Assembly: GCF_902833225.1 (NCBI RefSeq)
Contig: NZ_CADFEI010000027.1
Coordinates: 20,343 to 84,342, forward strand
Direction: 5' to 3'
Source: Burkholderia sp. BCC1644
GTDB lineage: Bacteria; Pseudomonadota; Gammaproteobacteria; Burkholderiales; Burkholderiaceae
DNA: 64,000 nucleotides
A program made the position numbers and the translations under genes. The first letter of the stretch is position 1. Each line of letters begins with the position of its first letter. Positions 45,935-54,297 of the stretch are shown piece after piece. The notes under the pieces are model-generated. The model searched no databases, was not told where the DNA came from, and worked only from the letters and a program-made list of their open reading frames with translations.

Positions 45935-47668
45935 TTAGGTTCCCGAAATCTGGAGCCGCCCCGCGACGTACGATGGACGGGTCGCGCGAATCCATTGCTC
46001 TGGCGCAAAGTCAGTCGCGGGCAGCTCTTGCGCAGACCCTCCAATTGCAACCGCTAGCTGCGGATAGACCGAACGCATTTCCTCGGCATCCTGGCTAATC
46101 CATTCCGGCATGGCGTCTACAGACATCCGCTGAATTTTACGCCCACGGACTTCAACATACCCATCGCACAACGCCGCCAGCATCGGCAAGCCCGAGCTAC
46201 CACCAGTCAGAATAACCTGCAGGCGCACGGGATCCTTGGCAAGATAATCGAGGTAAGTGTCGTCAACCGCTTCAAGTGCCTCGCAAAAACCCTGTTCTAG
46301 ACGCTCGGCAAACTTGCACACTGCCCCCCAATTGCAAAACTCGTCGCGAGTCATGTGGCCGATGGTGCTATCGGACAACGTATACTGGAGCTCGCCTCCA
46401 CGAAAAAGCAATTCCTTGAGCACACGGATCCGGCGGCGCAGGTCAAGCGCGACAATTCTTCCTTGCATCGTGCTCGGATCAATCGACTCCCTGTCCATGA
46501 TGAACTTCTGAAGCAACTGGTCAATTCGGTCCCCAGCGTAGTTCAGGCCGCGAACCGATGCCGGAACCTGAAACACCTTTGGCTCGTCGAGGCTCTGGTT
46601 ACGCATCGCGAAGAACAGGCCAAAGTCGGTCGTACCAGCACCGGCGTCCACCACCATGTAGGCATCGATACGGTTTTCACTGACCTCGACTGGAGTCGCG
46701 GCAACGGCGACAGGCTCGGGCACGCCTTCGGCCACCAGATAATCAGGCCGTCTTCCGCTCCCCCTCAATACATCGATCGCAGCCTTCAGACTCGTGACGG
46801 GTATGCCACCGGCCCACTGCCCCGAAAACGTATCAGCGAGCACCTGTGCCTCTGCGAGGAGCCCCTTCATCAGATCATCGACCCATTGCGCTTGCTGTTC
46901 GTCCTTACCGCACGGACGGGCAAATCTCCGCCGGATATAACGGCTCGCCGCCTTGTCGTCGTTCATCTTCGCCGCGAGGCTGACACCGGTCATGTCAGTC
47001 AGGAATGCGAGATAGGAACGGAGCAGGTCGCCCTCCGTGAGCTTCACATCAGTCGGGTTTTCGGCCGGTAAAAGAAATTGGTCATCCAGATTGCCCTCGC
47101 TCCGAAGACTCAGGCGGCTCTTGATTGAATCGAGCCGTTCTCGCCCCGTCTCCTTCGCGTTCTCACTCTTCTCGATAGATTCAAAGCCAAAATATGCGCG
47201 GCCGTTGTCACCTATGAAGACTGACGAAGGCAGGGTATAGCCGTCTCGTCCCGCGGCCTTACCCAGTTCCAGGTCCATATGGACACCACTGCTGGTCGTG
47301 GCAAATGCCTTGGACATCGCTGTGCCGAAATCCAGACACAGCAACAGTTCGCCGTGGCTAGGCACATCCTGCTCCAGGGAATCGAGCACCAACTCCATCG
47401 TTGCCGTGGGCGACGCGCCGACCGTCGCCTGCTGTTCAGACTCACTCGCCAGTTCCGACGCCCCGCCCGGGTCAAGTGTTCCGGTGCCCTGCGACTCAAC
47501 CGCAGGGACTGCCGGCGCATCCGACGCGGCAGCCGCAGACTCCCCCGAAAGATAACGAACCGCAAAATCGAGCGCTTGACGCTCCGGACCGGAAATGGTC
47601 CCGACCTGCTGTTCTTTCGCCCGGTCTAGCAAACTCGCCAGCAGATAGCTGGCAATTTTCTTATCCAT
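45935..47668 (-). CDS. Hsp70/actin-fold ATPase-like protein
   Basis: The 577-aa protein has an N-terminal helical and Ala/Ser/Glu-rich linker region (1-105). An Hsp70/actin-type nucleotide fold follows: phosphate-1 LCLDFGTAMSKAFA near 109, phosphate-2 YMVVDAGAGTTDFGLF near 340, and an adenosine motif VILTGGSSGLPML near 490. It lacks the typical substrate-binding beta domain of DnaK, so it is a divergent member rather than a general chaperone. Its gene follows the partner gene by 30 bases. Other Hsp70-like and SrfB-like proteins in accessory islands have been linked to virulence or phage defence. Confidence 0.75.
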   Translation of the reverse strand: MDKKIASYLLASLLDRAKEQQVGTISGPERQALDFAVRYLSGESAAAASDAPAVPAVESQGTGTLDPGGASELASESEQQATVGASPTATMELVLDSLEQDVPSHGELLLCLDFGTAMSKAFATTSSGVHMDLELGKAAGRDGYTLPSSVFIGDNGRAYFGFESIEKSENAKETGRERLDSIKSRLSLRSEGNLDDQFLLPAENPTDVKLTEGDLLRSYLAFLTDMTGVSLAAKMNDDKAASRYIRRRFARPCGKDEQQAQWVDDLMKGLLAEAQVLADTFSGQWAGGIPVTSLKAAIDVLRGSGRRPDYLVAEGVPEPVAVAATPVEVSENRIDAYMVVDAGAGTTDFGLFFAMRNQSLDEPKVFQVPASVRGLNYAGDRIDQLLQKFIMDRESIDPSTMQGRIVALDLRRRIRVLKELLFRGGELQYTLSDSTIGHMTRDEFCNWGAVCKFAERLEQGFCEALEAVDDTYLDYLAKDPVRLQVILTGGSSGLPMLAALCDGYVEVRGRKIQRMSVDAMPEWISQDAEEMRSVYPQLAVAIGGSAQELPATDFAPEQWIRATRPSYVAGRLQISGT

Positions 47669-47698
47669 TTGGTCCCCTGCTTATTGTGAAACAACGAT

Positions 47699-49162
47699 TT
47701 ACTCAACGATGCCTCTGAGCAGTACGTCTCCAACCGTACCATCCGCACGCGTTCTAACGACAGCCGGCTGCCGGACCACCATGCGCGCTCTTGGATCGTC
47801 GCTGGCCACTTCAAAGAACTTGGGTGACACGTCCATCTCCTCCCCTGGCGTTCCGTGTAGTTGGACGCCTCGCAGCGAGGCAACCTGCTCTACCTGTACA
47901 GCCACCTGTTTGACGCGGTCCAGCAAGTCCTGCGTCGGGGAGACGAGTGACGGTTCGAAAATCTCTAGGCTGGAAAGCAGCCGCTCACGCATCCCGTCAC
48001 CACCTTGACGCGCCAGCCTGGCTGCCTGAAGAGTGAGCCCGACGGCAGCGTCGGCGCTGCGGGCCTCCATCTCGACAGCCGCGGTGCGAAAGTCGCGCTC
48101 CGGCCGAACACGACCGGTCTCAAGCCAAACCCGCACCTCTTCATCGAGCTCCGGATGACGCACTGCCAATTCCCGAGCGATGACGCGGGCACGTTCCGGA
48201 TATTTGCAAAGTACATCGAGCTGCTCACGCAGAGGCTGATTCCGCTTGCCCTGGCGCGCCAGGAGCAGGAGCGCCTCGGTAACATCCTTAACCAGTCGGT
48301 CAAGCGGCTTTGCCAGGTCATCTGGCCAGCCGCTTCCACCGAACAGTCGTCGGCAGTAGCTGACAACCTGATACATCGTCGGCTCAGCCACGACTGAAAT
48401 GCGGGTTCTTACGATGTCGTGGACTGTCAGTAGCACCTCACGGGTTAGCTCCGTCTTCGCCTTGCCATCCTGCGGCTTGCCGGTGGCGTTCAATGGCCCC
48501 GTCACCAGCGACGCGAGAGCCTGTCCGGGGTCTACTCCCGCATCCCGGTCGGACTCAATCAGCACGGCGCGAAGGCCAGAGAGCGTACGAGTTAGCCGTC
48601 TCGCCAGCGAGTCGCCTGGGGATTCTGTCGCTGGCTTCACCCGCACAAACGCCCGCGCCAGAGCAATTAACGCGTCTGATAGCGTGTCCGAGCGAGACAA
48701 TAAGGCTTCAACGAGCTCCGTCCGCGCCTTTTCGCCCTGCTCCTCATCAGCGACAGAGCGGGCCAGATAATCTTGCAACCATTCCCGTTCAAACAGTGCA
48801 CAGGCGCGGGCCACATTGAGCCGATCGTCCGCGTCCTGCAGGAGCGAGAGCGCGGGCAGCTCCACTGCGAAGGCCGGTTCGAGCGCCTTGGTAATGTCGG
48901 GCAGCCATCGCTTGACGACCTGTACGAGTCGTATCGCCTCGGCGATCGCAACGAGGCGCAGCCTGTCATCCGGATGACGGCAGGCATCGTGAAGTAGTCT
49001 ATCCCGCCCGGCGAGGACCGCCGGATGCGCCGCCCCCTTCGGTAAAAACTTGAGCGCAATCAGCCCTGTCAGGGCTTCACGCCGTCGTTCCGGGGAAACG
49101 TCTCCGGCGAACGTAGCGAGCAGTTCGTCGCTTTTGGCGTTGCTTGATGGAGCATCAGACAT
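47699..49162 (-). CDS. Helical repeat-like partner of the Hsp70-fold protein
   Basis: The 487-aa product is almost wholly alpha-helical, Leu/Arg/Glu-rich and without membrane spans, in the manner of HEAT-type scaffolds. Only its last 60 residues look like strands. No family was recognised. It lies immediately upstream of the Hsp70-like gene on the same strand, so the two probably work as a pair, with this protein as adaptor or substrate binder. The ATG at 49162 was selected because the upstream extension reads through the likely leader. Confidence 0.65.
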   Translation of the reverse strand: MSDAPSSNAKSDELLATFAGDVSPERRREALTGLIALKFLPKGAAHPAVLAGRDRLLHDACRHPDDRLRLVAIAEAIRLVQVVKRWLPDITKALEPAFAVELPALSLLQDADDRLNVARACALFEREWLQDYLARSVADEEQGEKARTELVEALLSRSDTLSDALIALARAFVRVKPATESPGDSLARRLTRTLSGLRAVLIESDRDAGVDPGQALASLVTGPLNATGKPQDGKAKTELTREVLLTVHDIVRTRISVVAEPTMYQVVSYCRRLFGGSGWPDDLAKPLDRLVKDVTEALLLLARQGKRNQPLREQLDVLCKYPERARVIARELAVRHPELDEEVRVWLETGRVRPERDFRTAAVEMEARSADAAVGLTLQAARLARQGGDGMRERLLSSLEIFEPSLVSPTQDLLDRVKQVAVQVEQVASLRGVQLHGTPGEEMDVSPKFFEVASDDPRARMVVRQPAVVRTRADGTVGDVLLRGIVE

Positions 49163-49728
49163 CGGTTTTTCCGTATGGATCTTGGAAGGCTGAATTGTAA
49201 GGTTCCGGTCGCCCCCCAACTCGGTGACATTACCTTACCCGCTATCTCTGCAGACGAGCTAACTGAAGGAGATATGTCTCTGTGTTCCGGTAAACATGAG
49301 CAATTGCGCAAGAAATTCACAATCGCGGATGGTGGTTGCCGTAACCCTCCGCTCGCAGTTGATGTACTCGCAACACGGCCCAGGTCATCGACCTGAGCGG
49401 CCCTGAAAATATCGCCGAAGCGCGCCCCATCGTAGGCGCGAGCGCGGACGTAGCCGTTCATGCCAGGTAATCGATATCTAGGATGGCGACGTGCGGGCAG
49501 AAATTCTAGATGACAATGAAACCGGTCGTGCCGTCGTACGCGACGGCCAGAGTGTGCCCGCTTTCCTTGGGTAGCATAGCGCCGCGAACCGGTATACGAT
49601 CGCGGGCAACGCAAGAGTTCGGAGAACGGTACACAAAATAAACCGTTAGCCTGCCGCGCCCGCGGCAGCCATCATCCTCCCCAGACACACCGCCGGATGG
49701 GCCAGCGGGTGCTTCGCCTGAGGAGTTC
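49163..49728. other. Divergent intergenic region before the biosynthetic operon
   Basis: This 566-bp stretch separates the leftward Hsp70 pair from the rightward operon and should hold promoters for both. A frame at 49175-49396 has no ribosome-binding site. Composition shifts from moderate to very high GC across it, which marks a junction between two cargo blocks. Confidence 0.5.
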
Positions 49729-49731
49729 ATG

Positions 49732-49866
49732 ATGCTTTTCTTTGCTATCCCCCCGCTTGCCGCCCTGGTCGAGGTGGTCATCACGACCGCCGTAGGCACC
49801 CTGGTGACCCTGGCCACCAAGGATGCCTACGACAAGATGACTCAGTCCGACGACGACCAGCAATAA
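49732..49866 (+). CDS. Small hydrophobic peptide, first gene of the operon
   Basis: AGGAG at 49721 precedes two adjacent ATGs (49729, 49732); the second has better spacing and gives 44 aa. The N-terminal 28 residues form one hydrophobic helix (FFAIPPLAALVEVVITTAVG), and the tail is acidic and polar, ending MTQSDDDQQ. It could be a small membrane subunit or a precursor peptide. No cysteine or leader-cleavage motif is present. The next small gene starts 16 bases later. Confidence 0.6.
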   Translation: MLFFAIPPLAALVEVVITTAVGTLVTLATKDAYDKMTQSDDDQQ

Positions 49867-49881
49867 GCCGGGGACGCGACC

Positions 49882-50055
49882 ATGTTCAATTTCCTGATGA
49901 AGAAAACCGCGCAGCCTCTGCGCCTGGGCGTCATCCCGTATGGCCGCAGCAAGAAGGACGGCAGTCACGACCATCGCACCAACCGCGGCGGCGACCGCAC
50001 CGCCGCTCAGCGCGAGGGCGATTTGAAGCGCACCCGCAATGACAGCGGCAAGTAG
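49882..50055 (+). CDS. Small basic protein, second gene of the operon
   Basis: The 57-aa product begins MFNFLMKKTAQPLRLGVIPY and continues with a very polar, Arg/Asp/His/Gly-rich tail (KKDGSHDHRTNRGGDRT). GGGGAC precedes the ATG. No signal peptide or known motif is seen. It lies between the hydrophobic peptide gene and the 440-aa gene with short spacers, so it is probably translated with them. It may be nucleic-acid or metal binding, or a precursor, but nothing proves this. Confidence 0.55.
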   Translation: MFNFLMKKTAQPLRLGVIPYGRSKKDGSHDHRTNRGGDRTAAQREGDLKRTRNDSGK

Positions 50056-50078
50056 CTTGCCGCGACGATGGAAAAGCC

Positions 50079-51401
50079 ATGATGCCCCGGATTTCTCCCA
50101 AAAGGCGCGCTGCGTTCGACATCCTCGACTGGTTGTTCTTCAATCAGACCTGGTTCCTGCGCCTGTCCGAAGACGATGAAACGCTCTATGAAGGCTCCCC
50201 GCGGGCCGGGGAACTCATCGCCCTGTACAAAATCAGTCGGCTCGTCAACGAGGAAGTCGCTAGCACCGGGGCTACCGGCATCGCCGCTCAGGCTTTGAAG
50301 CACACCGTCTACTGCATCCTGGAAGCGGGCTTCACCGACAATCTGCTGCAAAAAGGCCGCAGCGGCCATGCGGGCCGCTTCGCCCTAACCGACGAGCGGG
50401 GCATGCCGATATCGAAGCTGGCTGAGACGATCGACCCGGCCCTGGCCACACGCGTTCACGAGTTCGAGCAGCAGACCTTCATGGCCCTCATCGCCGCCTT
50501 CGGCGACAAGGCCCACGGCATCTGTACGAACACGGCGTTTACCATCGCCGCCACAGTCGGCGCGGCGTTCAATGAAGCGCCCGCTGCGGTCAAGTATCGC
50601 CTCACCGAGCGCGTCTTCATCCTGGAATTCATGAATGCCCCGGTTAAGTTCCTGTCGTGGATGTACCGCATCGGCATACTCACCAGCAAAAAATTTATCG
50701 CCGGGCGCGCCACGCGCGACATTACCGAGGACTTCAAGGCCCGTGTCGGCTTGCTTTGCGAATTCACGCTAATGCGCGATTTCATCGCGCGCTTGCCCGG
50801 GAAAAACACGGCCCGCCAAACGGGTATCCGCCGCCTGCAGGAAGAACTGGGCGACAAGTTGTCGGATGCCGCGTGGATACAGTTGCAGGAAGAGAACGAT
50901 TTCTACATGCGCCTGGACCGACACAAGGCACGTCAGCCAGGCACGCTGATTTTCGACCTGACGCGCCTGGCAGACGAGGCCTACCTGCACGAATTCCTGG
51001 AACGCTTCGCCGAGAACCATTGGCGCAGCCGCTTTTGGACCGGCCCGCAGCAATCCTGGACCGGTGTGGTCGGCGCCGGCATGATGTGGGCCTACCACTC
51101 GCTGGTGGACTCGCAACGCAAGATCACGCGCAACGGCAACAACTACAGCAAGTCCGGCGAGCCTGTCGCGCAGGAACAGACCGTCGCACAGCATATCTGC
51201 AAGAACCTCAACGAGCACGGTCTGGACTGCAGACCCGGCCCGCTTTATGAGACCTTCCGCGAGTGTTATATGCACGAACCAGCCGGGCTGTATCACCGAG
51301 TGACCGTCTACCACGCACTGCAGCAGGAACTCGATGTGGTCTATCCCATGCAGATTTATGACGCTGCCTATCTCGGGGTCATCACGACCTCCACCCCTTG
51401 A
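50079..51401 (+). CDS. Unknown 440-aa protein of the biosynthetic operon
   Basis: The protein is mostly helical with no membrane span or signal peptide. It has many conserved-looking aromatic and acidic residues (LDWLFFNQTWFLRLSEDDE near the start, FWTGPQQSWTG near 320) but no motif I can assign. Its GGAAAAGCC lies just before two consecutive ATGs. The gene ends 149 bases before the epimerase start. Being the first full-length gene, it may be the pathway's scaffold, regulator or a new enzyme. Confidence 0.7.
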   Translation: MMPRISPKRRAAFDILDWLFFNQTWFLRLSEDDETLYEGSPRAGELIALYKISRLVNEEVASTGATGIAAQALKHTVYCILEAGFTDNLLQKGRSGHAGRFALTDERGMPISKLAETIDPALATRVHEFEQQTFMALIAAFGDKAHGICTNTAFTIAATVGAAFNEAPAAVKYRLTERVFILEFMNAPVKFLSWMYRIGILTSKKFIAGRATRDITEDFKARVGLLCEFTLMRDFIARLPGKNTARQTGIRRLQEELGDKLSDAAWIQLQEENDFYMRLDRHKARQPGTLIFDLTRLADEAYLHEFLERFAENHWRSRFWTGPQQSWTGVVGAGMMWAYHSLVDSQRKITRNGNNYSKSGEPVAQEQTVAQHICKNLNEHGLDCRPGPLYETFRECYMHEPAGLYHRVTVYHALQQELDVVYPMQIYDAAYLGVITTSTP

Positions 51402-51550
51402 AGGGCGGGGAAGGGCACCCATCTGGGCCATCGGCGCTTACCATGCCGGGCAAGTAGAGTGCATGCCCCAGTGTGACAACAGGTAACAGGGGCTTACCTC
51501 GGGCGGGCAACAACAACATTCATAACAAGGCATCATCGGGGATCGGGATC

Positions 51551-52501
51551 GTGCGCATCTTAGTTGCCGGCGGGGCGGGGTTCATCGGGGCCGCCTTGTG
51601 CGAAAAATTACTCGGGCTGGGGCACACCGTGGTGTGTGTCGATTCGTTGCAGACGGGCAGCGCGCAAGCGGTCGACCGGCTGCGCGCGTCCGCGTGCTTT
51701 ACCTTCCTCCACCAGGACATCGCGCAGCCGCTGGATGCCGGCCAGGTGGGCCCATTCGAGCGGGTCTACAACCTGGCCTCCCCGGCATCGCCGCGGCAAT
51801 ACCAGCAAGACCCGGTCAAGACCATCGAAACCAATGTCATCGGCACGCGCAACCTGCTTGACCTAGCTCGACTTACCGGCGCCCGTTTTCTCCTGGCGTC
51901 GACCAGTGAGGTCTATGGCAGCCCCCAGCAGAAACCCCAGCGCGAAGACTACTGGGGCAACGTCAACACCACCGGCCCACGCGCCTGCTATGACGAAGGC
52001 AAGCGATGCGCCGAGGCATTGGTCCAGGCCTATCACACGCAGTACCAGGTGGATACGCGCATCGCGCGCATCTTCAATACCTACGGGCCAGGCATGCAGC
52101 GCGATGATGGCCGCGTGGTTAGCAATTTCGTCACCCGCGCCCTCGATGGCTCGCCTATCGAGATCTACGGCGATGGCCGCCAGACGCGTTGCTTCTGTTA
52201 CGTGGACGACATGGTCGAGGCATTGATCGCCCTCATGGCCAGCGACTGCTCTACGCCCATTAACCTGGGGGCGGACCGCGAAGTGTCAGTCGCCGAACTG
52301 GCGCATCTGGTCGGCCAGGTGCTGGAAAAACCGGTCACCTTGCACCATATCCCGGCCTTGGTCGACGACCCGCGGGAGCGCCAGCCCGACCTGGAAAAGT
52401 GCCGCCATGTGCTGGGCTGGCAAGCCACCACGCCGCTGGAGGCGGGTTTGTTGAAGACAGCCGCATTCTTCGCGCAAACGCAGGAGCATAACCATGCCTG
52501 A
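51551..52501 (+). CDS. NAD-dependent nucleotide-sugar epimerase/decarboxylase (UDP-glucuronate decarboxylase-like)
   Basis: This extended SDR enzyme probably converts UDP-glucuronate to UDP-xylose or a 4-keto pentose. The 316-aa product starts VRILVAGGAGFIGAALCEKL (NAD-binding GxxGxxG). It has the catalytic STSEVYG and the Tyr-Lys pair in CYDEGKR, with YWGNVNTTGPRACYDEGKR matching UXS enzymes closely. The GTG at 51551 was preferred because the fold begins there and the length then fits UXS (about 312-316 aa). It overlaps the ATP-grasp gene by eight bases. Confidence 0.87.
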   Translation: MRILVAGGAGFIGAALCEKLLGLGHTVVCVDSLQTGSAQAVDRLRASACFTFLHQDIAQPLDAGQVGPFERVYNLASPASPRQYQQDPVKTIETNVIGTRNLLDLARLTGARFLLASTSEVYGSPQQKPQREDYWGNVNTTGPRACYDEGKRCAEALVQAYHTQYQVDTRIARIFNTYGPGMQRDDGRVVSNFVTRALDGSPIEIYGDGRQTRCFCYVDDMVEALIALMASDCSTPINLGADREVSVAELAHLVGQVLEKPVTLHHIPALVDDPRERQPDLEKCRHVLGWQATTPLEAGLLKTAAFFAQTQEHNHA

Positions 52502-53624
52502 CTATGTGGTGGCGGGCGCCTCCTCGATTGAGGACATCCCGAAGTTCGCGGCGGCGGCCAGGCAAGCCGGCATAGCCGTGCTGCTCCTGGAAAACGCGGC
52601 GATGTCGGAGCACATTCCAACGCAGCACCGCGCGCAGGTGACCTGCAGCGAGGACATCCCGCACACCCGTGCGCCCGTGATCCCGCTCAACGAATTCTGG
52701 GTGAGCCGGGCGATTCGGGCTGGCGTGGCCAATATTGCGCCGCACGCGCTGCGCGCCAGTCGTTCAAAGCACTACCTCTCCGCTCGGCTCGCCGCATGCG
52801 GGCTGTATACCTTGCCGCGTCGCTACCTGGAAGATGTCGCCGCGCCTTATCCCGATCTCTATCTGGCCCGGCTGGATGCGGCCTATTCCGGCTACGGCAT
52901 CGTGCGCCATGTCGAAGCGGGGCGCTTCGACCCAATGGCGATCGCCCGGGTGGTGCAAGCCGACGCCAGCCGCATCATGCGCGCCGTGCTCGACGAGGAT
53001 GCCGCCCGGGTGGTGGTGGAGGACTACCTGGACGGCGAGGAATACAGCGCCGACGTGTTCATGCACCGGGGCCGGCCGGTCGTGCTGCGCCTGTTTCGCA
53101 AGATCGTCGCCTGGATCGGCGGACGGCCGGCGTGCGACAGTTACATCGCCGTGCCGCACGACCCTGCCTTGTGCGCGGCCATCCACGACTGGTGCGCGGC
53201 GTTGTATAGCGCCGGCTGCACGAGCTTCGGCCAGTTCGATTTCATCGTTGTCGACGGGCGCGCCATCGCGGTGGATTTTTCCTGCCGCATCGGCGGCGGC
53301 CTGGGCGCGATCAAGCGCTTCGCAGGCATTGCCAGCTATGCCGCCCAGGCGCTGGCCGGGGGCACTCCGTCTTTCGCGCCGTTCACGGTGCAGAAGAATG
53401 TTCTGGCGCGCCGACCCGGCCGCCTAGCGAACTTTGCCTACCGGTTGCCGCATGCGTACCAGGTGACGGTCCACAAACAAGCCGGCGACTTGCTGCCGGA
53501 AAACATCTGCAGCGCCAACGCCAGGATCGCCGAGATCTGCTTCGCGGCCCGCGACCTGGACGATGCAACGGCCATGACGCAAGCACTGGATAACAAAGTG
53601 AGCATCGATGTCCATGACTGGTAA
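52494..53624 (+). CDS. ATP-grasp ligase-like protein
   Basis: ATP-grasp enzymes join a carboxylate to an amine or other nucleophile through an acyl-phosphate. The 376-aa product has an N-terminal Rossmann-like domain (1-95), a lysine-containing SRSKHYLSARLAACGL as in ATP-grasp linkers, an acidic VVVEDYLDGEEYSADVF that contacts the nucleotide, and a metal site in AVDFSCRIGGGLG. The C-terminal 80 residues are variable. Its neighbours suggest it attaches an amino acid or acid to a sugar or nucleotide intermediate. Confidence 0.8.
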   Translation: MPDYVVAGASSIEDIPKFAAAARQAGIAVLLLENAAMSEHIPTQHRAQVTCSEDIPHTRAPVIPLNEFWVSRAIRAGVANIAPHALRASRSKHYLSARLAACGLYTLPRRYLEDVAAPYPDLYLARLDAAYSGYGIVRHVEAGRFDPMAIARVVQADASRIMRAVLDEDAARVVVEDYLDGEEYSADVFMHRGRPVVLRLFRKIVAWIGGRPACDSYIAVPHDPALCAAIHDWCAALYSAGCTSFGQFDFIVVDGRAIAVDFSCRIGGGLGAIKRFAGIASYAAQALAGGTPSFAPFTVQKNVLARRPGRLANFAYRLPHAYQVTVHKQAGDLLPENICSANARIAEICFAARDLDDATAMTQALDNKVSIDVHDW

Positions 53625-54297
53625 TGAAGAACTGACCCATCTGCTATCAGGCTATTTCGCCCTGCTGGGCGGCGGCCCGACGGCAGCCGAACTGGCGCGC
53701 CACCTGCGCGCCATCGACAATCTGGACGACCTGGCCGCCATCGACGCCGACTTGGACGATCCGCTGTGGCGCGTGGTACCGCAAATCATCATGCATCGCT
53801 TCGGGCTCGCGGCTTTCCAGGCGTTCGAAACCCGGCACGCGGCCGGCAAATCCTTCGTCTTCGTACATCCCGCCCATGGCCATATTGTCCCGCAGCTGCA
53901 GGAGGCATTGCGCCAGCGCTGGACGGTGAGCGAGCCCATCACGCGCGAACTGACGCCCCGGCTGATCTGCGGCCTGTATGGCGGCTACCCCTGGCATGCG
54001 GCCTACGCCGCGGCTTGCCAATACCGGGGTGACATCGGCCGGCCGGCCACGATCCTGCCGCTGGCGCCCTGCACCCGTGCGGCGCTGCAAGACCTGATCG
54101 CCTACAAAAACGACAACCGGGCCCGCCTGTCGGAAAAGATTGTCATTCCCTGCGAGCGCCTGGGCCAGGCGATGAACGGGGTGATCCAGGCCTTCCATTG
54201 CCCCGATGTGATTGAAAACACCCGCCAGTTGTTGAATCTCGGCCTGGCGGATTCGAGCGAGATTTCGGATGAGCACACGCATCATCGGCGTGCATAG
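53608..54297 (+). CDS. Nucleoside-diphosphate-kinase-like protein
   Basis: The 229-aa protein resembles an NDK fold in its second half: a strand KSFVFVHPAHGHIVPQL in the place of the family's first strand and helix, LTPRLICGLYGG after it, and a late AFHCPDVIENTRQLL in the position of the catalytic-histidine loop. The histidine is kept but the usual HGSDS is changed to HCPDV. It may be a degenerate or reprogrammed kinase using a different phosphate acceptor. An 80-residue helical N-terminus is additional. It overlaps both neighbours (17 and 29 bases). Confidence 0.55.
   Translation: MSMTGNEELTHLLSGYFALLGGGPTAAELARHLRAIDNLDDLAAIDADLDDPLWRVVPQIIMHRFGLAAFQAFETRHAAGKSFVFVHPAHGHIVPQLQEALRQRWTVSEPITRELTPRLICGLYGGYPWHAAYAAACQYRGDIGRPATILPLAPCTRAALQDLIAYKNDNRARLSEKIVIPCERLGQAMNGVIQAFHCPDVIENTRQLLNLGLADSSEISDEHTHHRRA

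Noticed and set aside
49175..49396. Open frame of 73 codons before the biosynthetic operon
   Set aside because: No ribosome-binding site and no recognisable pattern; it lies in a divergent promoter region.
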